A stretch of 20,448 nt of DNA from Fusarium oxysporum f. sp. lycopersici 4287 (taxonomy: Eukaryota; Ascomycota; Sordariomycetes; Hypocreales; Nectriaceae), in assembly GCF_000149955.1 (NCBI RefSeq), contig NW_017264849.1:82391-102838 (forward strand), in the 5' to 3' direction. This document shows, piece after piece, positions 9,956 to 17,809 of this stretch (positions are counted from its first letter, which is position 1; the number at the start of each line of letters is the position of its first letter). Position numbers and translations under genes: made by a program. The notes under the pieces are model-generated. The model made no database searches, was not told the DNA's origin, and saw nothing but the letters and a program-made list of their open reading frames with translations.

Positions 9956-10743
9956 TTAGTTTGAGTTGCAAATATACTCTTCGGCTTCCGGTGTGGATTC
10001 ATGTGTAGTAAACTTCACTTTATCAATCCTTTCCGACTTGATTCCAATCTTTGAGTTTAAAACCTCTTCGAATTCCTCAGCCCACCCATCGTTGTTCCAG
10101 CCTGAGTCGATGAAGTCTGGCCGAAATGTCATCTGCTGAATAGGTCCTCCGAGGGAACCACTGACGGGAAAATACACGCCATACTTCGTCCGGCCCAGGC
10201 ATTCATCGTCATCAGAGGGGGTCGTACCAAGATGCGACTCGTCGACGCCGTCGGTGACGGGCAATACCCATGTTGCAACCCCATTAGGCGGGAATAAACG
10301 AGCATTCTTCTGCATCAGTTCGCGTGAGCGGGAAGACAGTTTTGCCACTGCGCTAAGGGCACCCCTGAGGATCTCATGATGTTGTCTGTCCAGGGCGGTA
10401 CCTACCAAAGGAAAGGATGAGCATGTAGCTAATATTTGAAAAGGGCTGCTTTGCGAATGTGCATAGGGGACTTACCGATAAACTCAGAGGTATTTTCCCC
10501 AGCCTCCTTCATCAAAGCGTTCTGAACATCCCAGAAGAGGACAAGCCTCATATCCGTCAAGTGGCCAATGCCGTCCACCGATCCGATTCCAACGGGAAAC
10601 GACTCGCTTGAGGATAGATGCTTTTCCCAATAGCACGGTTCGAATCGAAAGGTTGCGACTAGCCTCTCATCGCTACAAAGCTCAAGGTTGCCAAGCAAGC
10701 TTGGTTGAGGGTCGTATTTCTGTTTAGTACTGTTATTTCCCAT
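9956..10743 (-). CDS. hypothetical protein with N-myristoylation-like start
   Basis: Two exons, 10743-10476 and 10401-9956, join across a 74-nt intron (donor GTAAGT at 10475, acceptor GGTAG ending at 10402) to give 237 aa. The start is the ATG at 10743 (CTCAACATGG); the open frame begins earlier only at GTG. The protein opens MGNNSTK, which fits the M-G-x3-[S/T] N-myristoylation pattern, so it may be membrane-tethered; there is no signal peptide or transmembrane helix. A central stretch has LILRG-like helical sequence (EILRGALSAVAKLSSRSREL), then VATWVLPVTDG and KYGVYFPVSGSLGGP, and the C-terminus is acidic. I do not recognise the family. The splice junction restores one continuous frame, which supports a real gene. 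The upstream region is a repeat-rich desert. Confidence 0.62.
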
Positions 10744-11315
10744 GTTGAGGTGGATATAATTTGTGCTGAAAAACACAGCCTAGCACATGGATCGTATATT
10801 ATCTCTTTGAACTAATGGACGGTCACAACCATTACAGATGATCATCACGAGACCGCCTGTCTAGACTGGATGATACCGTTCAGCTCTACATGATTTGAGA
10901 CAGTGTGTGACAAAAACCGGATTCTCCATCAAATGATGCTTTAATCCTGATTGCTATTGGTAACTTAAAGACTGGGATGGCTTTAGGTGGCGTTTAACTT
11001 GTCTTATATGCGTTTGATTAACCTCTCAGCTGACCTGCACATCACGAACCGAACGTTAACAACTGAATTAACTTTTGGTGGCAGTCCAAACTATTCCCTC
11101 AATTTTCTATTGCTTATCAAAACGCAAGATGTCAAGCTGCCAGCCGCAGCATTAAGCCACAAGGAAGCCATCGCTCACGTATCTGTTGCATTGCTCGAGT
11201 ACCTATTGGCCAGCTGCCGAAGCTCTTAGAGGAAAGTGAAATTATTGCCAGCCTATTGTCGTGTTTGGTTTCGACGCAAGCCTTGCTAAAAGCTTTAAAA
11301 ACGAGTTTGCTTAAC

Positions 11316-11336
11316 TGGCTATACCTACTATAGCCA
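11316..11336. repeat. short perfect hairpin
   Basis: TGGCTATA and TATAGCCA form an 8-bp perfect stem around the 5-base loop CCTAC. No T-run follows and no gene abuts it, so I assign no function. Confidence 0.5.
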
Positions 11337-11691
11337 TATTAATGGGAAAGCAAGGCAGATTTCGACACAAACTGACAGAGGTTTAATGGTAGGCAGCTGA
11401 CCAGATAGGGGATGCACAGAGCCATCGGGCGTTCAGTAACACTTCTAAAAGCCAAGAGTGCAAAAATTATCCTCTCGCACCACCAAGTGACTGGCTGAGC
11501 CGCTTTTGAGTTACTTGCCTGTACTTATCAGCCTATCATAAGTGCCACTGACTGCCCGATGACCTTGTGCTTCTATTGCTACATGGCCAGCTGCCCGTTG
11601 CCAAGACCTTTAAGGTCAGTCTGTGCTAAGGGGCTTTTTATAGCTGCAGATGGTCAAGCAAGTCGTTTTAGGGGTTTTAGCAAAGTCTGCA

Positions 11692-11880
11692 TCAAAACCG
11701 GAAACGGTCATAGGCCAACGCTGTTTTCTCTTTCCGCGCGGAAGGAATAAATTTGTAATCGCCCCCCGACAAAACCCTCATCGGATGCACGAGTTCGGAA
11801 TCCGGGAAGTGGATGCGGGTAACCCAGCGACATGCACGGACCAGACTTAACGTTAGCTCTTTTTGTTGTAATACATCGAA
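11692..11880 (-). pseudogene. coding-like fragment of unknown origin
   Basis: A minus-strand frame is open from a TAA just above 11880 down to a TGA at 11692-11694, about 62 codons, with no ATG near its beginning. Its middle (RIHFPDSELVHPMRVLSGGD, then YKFIPSARKEKTALAYDRF) looks like genuine protein sequence and is more GC-rich than the AT-rich sequence to its right. I do not recognise it. A remnant of a transposon or captured gene is the likeliest reading. An overlapping longer frame on the same strand (11708-12094) is less protein-like. Confidence 0.3.
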
Positions 11881-12214
11881 TTACCACCACAACTCGACTG
11901 CGCACAGTAGGCTGTCGACGCAAACAATGATTGTCAGGGGGAGTTAAACTGAGAGGAGTTATCAGTGCAAGGAAACCTAAACCTTCTACTGGTATTGACA
12001 TCCAATACCAGTTTTGGTGGCCCGTGCACCTATCTTTTTCCATCTCCTGAAATCCAGTAGGCAAATTCGACTTGGGGTTCAAAGCCACCAGCACATTTTT
12101 CGGTCAAATTAAATTATTATCTCTTCTTTAAGGTTCGAATTAACATTACAAGCCTAGTCCTATAGTCTAAAATCAATTATTATATAATTAAATTACTTTA
12201 CCTTACTTTACAGG

Positions 12215-12315
12215 GGGTTAACTTGATTTTTAATAGGGGGTAGACTTAAATTTTAAAACATAAATTAGTATCAAGGTAGACTCTGTTTTGATAAGGGTTA
12301 ACTTAGATTTATAAT
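12215..12315. repeat. imperfect AT-rich repeat cluster (GGGTTAACTT-type units)
   Basis: Four related units begin at about 12215 (GGGTTAACTTGATTTTTAATA), 12238 (GGGTAGACTTAAATTTTAAA), 12275 (GGTAGACTCTGTTTTGATAA) and 12295 (GGGTTAACTTAGATTTATAA). Spacing is irregular (about 20-37 bp). The block lies inside an AT-rich island at 12100-12370. Confidence 0.5.
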
Positions 12316-12761
12316 TAGTACTTAGTTATGTATGTAAGTAAGATAATACTTTAATAGCAGTGCGTCAAATTCTGACTCTAATTCATCAGGGTCTATTGCC
12401 ATTCACTTCTTCTACATTGCTCTATGTCGCATCAAGTCGCAAGCATCCCTCTGCAACTTGTGTTGTATTACTGGTTCGACTCAAGGATACTTCTACTGGC
12501 TATGTCGAATAAATGACAGCTGCAATGTTCATACTTCGGAAGTCCCGGGCAGCAACGTCTATAAAACAAATTTCAAGGATAAAGACTTCAAGCCTTAATC
12601 GGTCTCTCTTCTCTCTAATTTAGCGCTGTACTGCGACCCTCTCTATGCTGGCCGCTAAGTGCTTATGCGTCATCATGACGAATATTAGATTACTAAATGC
12701 TTTTTGAGATTTGCCCAACACTACCTTGCGATAAGGTAACTTCACTAGAGCATTCTACAAA

Positions 12762-13921
12762 ATGGACATTGCTCAGACCTCTCCCAAGAGTGTCGCACAC
12801 ACGGAAACCTCCAAGCCAATTCGGGGTGTGAGTTTCGGCACAAATCAACCTCCCGATGCAATCCGGCAGCTCATCCGCCGGTGGCTTACTGACGAAGAGG
12901 CCAACAAGATCTTGTCAAGATTCCAGAAAGCATGTATGACCAACCGCCAGGTGCTGTGGAGCGGCATGTTGCGTGAGCATGCCCAACAATGGGCCGATGC
13001 GCATGGATTCCAAACATTAACAACCGCGCTTGGTCCACTTCTTTATCATGGTGATCCGAGTCCTCAGACACAAGCCCCTCCGAGATACATCCATGGTGCG
13101 TCTATTATCTTCGCATGGTTTGTTTCTCAGGGTGACCTTGTTACTGTACTTTCGCATCCTCCACCCCTTCTCTTTCACCCTTCGGGGCAAACGTTTTATC
13201 AACTATATGAAGAGCCTATCATCAAGGGCAAGATGGGGAACCGGCCAGTTGGAAGGATTGATACGGCTCACCCAGTCATCGAGGTAGCGAACGATTTTAT
13301 ATATCAGATATGGCCACATAATAACTCGTCGCTTTGGATAAAGAAATTTGGGATCCTGGATATCGATTTGCCATGGCGCAAAACCAAGTTACCTAGATGT
13401 AGTGCGCAGGTAAACGTTCTTGTAGCGCAAAACAGAGATACGGGTCTAGCACTTGTTTACTAACCACTCAACAGCAGCCAGGAGCGACCGCCAGGCCAAC
13501 ATCACCACTGACTTCGAACAGAGCAAAGGCTATAAAGCCTTCTAACAAGTCAGTGACGGATACAAAGAACATGACGGTAAAAGAAGGAGGACAGAAAACG
13601 AAGAAGCCGTTGAGGGCAATAGCGAAGCAAGAGAAAAGGCCGGCAGCCAAGGAGTCATTAAAACATGAGACTTCTAGGGGCAAACAGCTGTTGGGCAAAC
13701 TCGCAGGGAAGCAAAGTGTTGGGAAGAACGAGACGATGAAAACAAGGAAGAAGAAAAAGAAACAGAAAATGAAACATGAAGTGGCATGCCAAAAAACCCA
13801 AGCTCAGATCAACATCAAGCAGGGGCAGAAGAAAACAGTGACAATGGTGATCCCCAAAGGTAGGAAAAAGGCAGCAAAGGCTGGGGCGAAAGTCAAGTCT
13901 GTAAGGAAGAACAGTAAGTAA
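12762..13921 (+). CDS. hypothetical fungal protein with lysine-rich, histone H1-like tail
   Basis: Exons 12762-13409 and 13475-13921 flank a 65-nt intron (donor GTAAAC, CTAAC-like branch, acceptor ACAG) and give 364 aa. The start ATG has context ACAAAATGG. Residues ~30-215 form a domain I have seen in uncharacterised fungal proteins but cannot name, with HGFQTLTTALGPLL (81-94), YIHGASIIFAWFVSQGDLVT (109-128), FHPSGQTFYQLYEEP (138-152) and IYQIWP (180-185). Exon 2 encodes ~148 residues that are extremely Lys-rich, with runs such as RKKKKKQKMK and an ending GRKKAAKAGAKVKSVRKNSK; this suggests nucleic-acid binding or nuclear/nucleolar targeting. The acceptor reads ACAGCAG, a NAGNAG site, so one Gln may be optional. 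Function unknown; no catalytic motif is visible. Confidence 0.68.
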
Positions 13922-14059
13922 TTAGATTATTATTACAGCTTGTGCACCTATATGAATTAATTGTTTTGGCTCAACTGTGTATATGCATGTGTTTAAGAAT
14001 AAGGTATTATTGTTGTTATGCTATCGAGACCTACCTTTCCGAGACATCGATAACTAATA

Positions 14060-15369
14060 TTAACGAGGCTTTTCTATCACTGATATCTGCTCGAACTCTT
14101 TTGTAACCCTGATTATCTGCCTTGTGCTCTCATCATCTCTGTCGCTCTCTCGATCTTCGCCCGCAGCAACAGTAGCTCTAACATCCTCATCATAAATCGG
14201 ATGATGCTTCCCACGAACTTGGCCAATAGTGACGAGGTTAATATCATCGGTCCCTCTGGCGTATGAGCTGTCGTCTTTTCTTGGTGCCTTGAAGAGCTTT
14301 CGAAGCATAGGCATTGATCCGGCGATGATGCCAAGGCTGCATTCTACCACTGTCCAGAGGATAATGTTCCCGATGCTATCTGAGGACTAGTCAGTCAAAC
14401 TCTAGATATACTAGATGTGAATACTTACAGAGCTGGTCGGATGGTTGAGAGTATGCTGGCGAGTATGGGAGCCGGATGATGGTCGCAATAGATGCTCTAA
14501 AAGGATGTTAGTAAAGGTCGAGGTACGCCGAGTGCAAACTTACAGAGCTCCAATACCCATCACCACATTCGCCATGATCTTCAACGTCCTATGCATCTGA
14601 ACATTCCACAGAATGATCACTGGTAATAAAGCAACTCAAAGAGGATATCCTCTTACGACGCGTTGCCTCGCCGCAAAAGAAACCACGGGCACGGGGTGGC
14701 AAAGGAAAGGCTGTACAGTTACGGCGGCAGCTCGAACAGGAGCAGCTCGAGGCCGCGGCCCTGGCAGAGGCCGAAAGCCTANNNNNNNNNNNNNNNNNNN
14801 NNNNNNNNNNNNNNNNNNNNNNNNNNNNNNNNNNNNNNNNNNNNNNNNNNNNNNNNNNNNNNNNNNNNNNNNNNNNNNNNNNNNNNNNNNNNNNNNNNNN
14901 NNNNNNNNNNNNNNNNNNNNNNNNNNNNNNNNNNNNNNNNNNNNNNNNNNNNNNNNNNNNNNNNNNNNNNNNNNNNNNNNNNNNNNNNNNNNNNNNNNNN
15001 NNNNNNNNNNNNNNNNNNNNNNNNNNNNNNNNNNNNNNNNNNNNNNNNNNNNNNNNNNNNNNNNNNNNNNNNNNNNNNNNNNNNNNNNNNNNNNNNNNNN
15101 NNNNNNNNNNNNNNNNNNNNNNNNNNNNNNNNNNNNNNNNNNNNNNNNNNNNNNNNNNNNNNNNNNNNNNNNNNNNNNNNNNNNNNNNNNNNNNNNNNNN
15201 NNNNNNNNNNNNNNNNNNNNNNNNNNNNNNNNNNNNNNNNNNNNNNNNCCCAGATTCTCAAGCCGACAACAACGAGAATCATTGGCGTGAATAAGACAGT
15301 GACAGCAAGAAGCGCTGCAGCGAGCCCAGCCGGTTTGACTGCGTGCCATGCTTGCGAAGCGTCTGCCAT
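14060..15369 (-). CDS. fungal rhodopsin-like seven-TM membrane protein, interrupted
   Basis: Both ends of a Fung_rhodopsin-type integral membrane protein are present. The N-terminus starts at the ATG 15369-15367 and runs 40 codons into the gap (MADASQAWHAVKPAG..., then TM1 ending VVVGLRIW). The C-terminal part resumes at ~14635 with VALLPVIILWNVQM and continues through three exons: ~14635-14544, 14496-14429 and 14379-14060 (introns of 47 and 49 nt, both with GTAAGT donors). It includes the family-like TVVECSLGIIAGSMPMLRKLF, where a Trp-x3-Glu helix is followed by L-x2-LF. The cytosolic tail is charged. The middle, roughly TM2-TM5, is missing: 14782-15248 is unknown bases and 14639-14781 is unrelated GC-rich sequence that puts an in-frame TGA directly before VALLP. 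Whether the gene is truly disrupted or misassembled cannot be decided here. Such proteins are found in effector-signalling and receptor-like roles. Confidence 0.75.
14639..14781 (+). mobile_element. GC-rich foreign segment, possible transposon coding end
   Basis: From 14639 to the gap the sequence changes abruptly to high GC and is unlike rhodopsin on either strand. The plus frame running through GAG at 14641 reads KEDILLRRVASPQKKPRARG and on to a coiled-coil-like, Ala/Glu/Leu-rich stretch at the gap edge. It looks like the basic and coiled-coil part of a transposase or other element protein, but I cannot name the element. Its left end coincides with a perfect 16-bp palindrome (14639-14654). 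A contaminating or misjoined contig end is the main alternative. Confidence 0.35.
14782..15248. other. assembly gap (467 N)
   Basis: All bases are N. It sits inside the rhodopsin-like gene, next to the GC-rich segment on its left and the rhodopsin first exon on its right. Frames that appear to cross it are not evidence of coding. Confidence 1.
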
Positions 15370-16369
15370 AACAGGCAGGTATTGTGTAGAAGCTCAATGC
15401 AGGACAATTCAAAACGAGGGTCGTTGAATGTCAGGCAAGATGGGATACAAGAGTACTTAGCCATGCAGCTCATGTCCGCGAGTAATTACCGTAGTCGGTT
15501 GGATGACCAACCCTGTTGATGTGTCGAGCTTTAGCCAAAATGCTGCCAATTATGCACCAGAAGACCAGCACCAGCTCCCGGTGTCATGAATTAGAGTTTA
15601 CTAGCCTAGAGAACCAACAGAAGCCCAATGAGAGAAGAGGCAACAAGACAACAGTAAGTCGAATCTGGCTATTAATTCGCCATAACCCCTTCTCTGATGC
15701 ATCTTGAACGAAGGTACACGCGTAGAAACTACTAAACGATCCTTCCTTTAGGCGCATTTAACCTCAAAGCCATTGCTCCCATCCCCAGACTCAACTTGAA
15801 CAGATCTGGGACCCTTGCAACCCGCAAATCCTTGGCCTCTGCATCGGGGTTAGCTGTTTCCCGGAACCAACACGAGGGAGTATCCGAAGTGGGCTAATCT
15901 AATCTGAGCGGGCTTGTGCACAAATAATAGAGTATTTGGTAACAGGGAATCGATACGAACGTCAGGGGAGCGCATGAGAGACTGCGTGTGGCCTGATGAT
16001 ATGATCTGGCTGACAGGTAAGATACAGCCAATTAGTCGGTCTTTCATGAGCGCTGGGAAGTTCATCCAGGAGAAATCTTTGGAGTATGATTTATTAGGCA
16101 ACGTAATCGGCCTCCAAATCTCGGTGGAATTAGCCCCGGAGCCCGCGTTGAAGATCGATCCCAAGCAAGCGCCAGACCGGATGTGATGGAGTTTCAAACA
16201 TGCAGCTTTAAAATGCCAGGGTCCAATAGTCTAGGAGCTGAACTCAAGGGTACTGAGGGGTTTAGCAAGGATAGAAATAAAGCATGTCCCTCGATACGAA
16301 CCAGCGATCTTTGCTTTTGCCCCTCGCTTGTTGTGTTATCTGTTTCCGCCTTCAATTGAACTGATCAAC
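15370..16369. other. divergent intergenic region between rhodopsin-like gene and SDR
   Basis: About 1 kb without a supported gene. Opposed open frames at 15850-16197 (-) and 15914-16186 (+) overlap each other; the plus frame starts at TTG and neither has family resemblance. The 11-mer TCGATACGAAC occurs twice, at 15950-15960 and 16291-16301, the second copy 69 bases before the SDR start codon. Confidence 0.4.
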
Positions 16370-17413
16370 ATGTCTGTCTACGACGTCAAGGGCAAGAATG
16401 CCATTGTAACTGGCGCAGGCTCTGGTATGCCATATCTTCTCACTACCTGCATACAAAATAGACAATTGACATCAAGCAATAGGCATCTGCCTTGCCTTTG
16501 CCAAGCAGCTTCTTGAGAATGAGTGCTCCGTTGTGATAGCTGATCTCAAACTCCGCCCCGAAGCAGAGGAATTCGTCAACAAATGGGCGACCATTGAGGG
16601 CGGCAAGCCAACCGTCCACTTTGAAAAGACCGATGTTAGCGATTGGGCCCAGATTTCATCTCTATGGGACACAGCGCTTGAGAAGCTTGGCCAAATCGAC
16701 ATCATCTGTAATGGCGCTGGCATTTACGAACCCCCATCAAGCACCTTCTGGAACCCTCCCGGAGTGTCGTCTTTATCTGAGGATAAGGCCGACGGTAATC
16801 CGGGAGTATACAAGACCTTCGCTGTGAATGCATTAGGTCCAATAAGATTGGCTCAGATTGCTATGGACTATTGGCTACAGAACCGCAACGTGCAAGGGAA
16901 CCTCCTTTGGGTCGCCAGTTGCGGAGGTTACCTGCACTCCCTACAGACGCCTCTCTACTTCGCTAGCAAAGCAGCCATTGTTAGTTTCGTAAAGTCGTTG
17001 TCAACGGTACGCAAGCGATTTGGCATTCGGAATGCCGCCGTTTGTCCAGGTGCCGTACACGTGAGTGCCTTCACCAAGAAGCTTCCCTGTAAAGCCTTCG
17101 CTAATCATCCATACAGACGCCCATCTTTCACCCAGAATACTGTCGTGACAGAATGCCGCCAGAGACTCTAGGACTCACCGCAGAACAATGCGCCAACGTC
17201 ATGTTCCAGGTTCTCACTGAACCGAAATACGGCGATGGAAACATCGTTGAGACGATGCTTATCGGGAACAGAGAGAGTAATTCGGTCAATGTGCGAGAAG
17301 TTCCTATGGAAACGCTATATCCGACTGTTGTTGCTGAGGGATCGCATGATGGTCTTTATGAAGGGGAAGAGAAGTTGGCGAAACAGCTTGCGGAGAAGGG
17401 AATGAGAGAATGA
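16370..17413 (+). CDS. short-chain dehydrogenase/reductase (15-PGDH-like classical SDR)
   Basis: Three exons, 16370-16424, 16483-17060 and 17117-17413 (introns 58 and 56 nt), give 309 aa. Start ATG in context GATCAACATGT. The Rossmann cofactor loop is TGAGSGIC (14-21), where the last Gly of the usual TGxxxGxG is Cys21. Asp39 at the end of beta-2 favours NAD(H). NGAG (95-98) replaces the common NNAG; Ser164 (VASCGG) and Tyr177-x3-Lys181 (YFASK) complete the catalytic set, and PGAV (207-210) follows. The 66 residues or so after the core (exon 3) are longer than in minimal SDRs and acidic. The expected reaction is NAD-dependent oxidation of a secondary alcohol or reduction of a ketone in the cytosol; the substrate is unknown. 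The first intron splits the glycine motif, a common position in fungal SDR genes. The lipase gene follows in the same direction. Confidence 0.87.
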
Positions 17414-17542
17414 GGCAAGATAGCTCTATATTCAACAGAATCATGGCCTTTTCTTAACCATTCATGCTGATTGGGTCATAACTAGTAAGCGATGTGCTTA
17501 CTGTTGGCAGCTGATCACGCTTACGCTTGGCTTTGAGGCATT

Positions 17543-17586
17543 GCGGATCTGAAGCGGGTTCTTTGCGGACTTTATGCGGATTCAAG
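17543..17586. promoter_or_regulatory. four GCGG boxes at exact 11-bp spacing
   Basis: GCGG begins at 17543, 17554, 17565 and 17576, a perfect 11-bp period. The units are GCGGATCTGAA, GCGGGTTCTTT, GCGGACTTTAT and GCGGATTCAAG; positions 1-4 are invariant and the rest drifts. The last box is 231 bases before the lipase ATG. CGG triplets are the usual half-sites of Zn2Cys6 factors, so an operator for the lipase is a reasonable inference; a decayed minisatellite is the alternative. Confidence 0.45.
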
Positions 17587-17809
17587 GGTCATATTACTCG
17601 AGTTTGTCAGCAAGAATATTTTAAGACGAGTATCTCGTTACATTCGATAGATCCTTTGATGAGGATATGACGTTGTTGGGCTCGCTGATTTGTCATGCCA
17701 GAATAGGAACAATATGATAAAGATCTTGCTTATGCTCAATAGTTCAATCATTCCTCCTGCCTGCATCAGAACTTAATCTGCTCGTGATATCACAAAAAGA
17801 GAAGTCAAA

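Larger units (their letters stand above)
10744..12761. other. 2-kb gene desert with decayed sequence and an AT-rich block
   Basis: No intact gene is supported. 10744-11300 shows nothing definable. A hairpin lies at 11316-11336. A coding-like but truncated minus-strand frame occupies 11692-11880. From about 12100 to 12370 the sequence becomes strongly AT-rich with imperfect repeats. The mixture of AT-rich and coding-like scraps fits old transposon debris, possibly altered by RIP; this is inference. Confidence 0.5.

Noticed and set aside
10987..11229. Plus-strand 80-codon frame in the gene desert
   Set aside because: It begins at GTG and shows no protein features beyond chance hydrophobic stretches.
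11708..12094. Minus-strand 128-codon frame
   Set aside because: Another frame over its left half (11692-11880) is more protein-like; the right half runs into AT-rich debris.
14613..15427. Four long open frames crossing the N block
   Set aside because: They are open only because N bases do not create stops. Only the flanks were interpreted.
15850..16197. Opposed overlapping frames of 115 and 90 codons upstream of the SDR
   Set aside because: Neither has family resemblance; the plus frame starts at TTG. Treated as promoter sequence.
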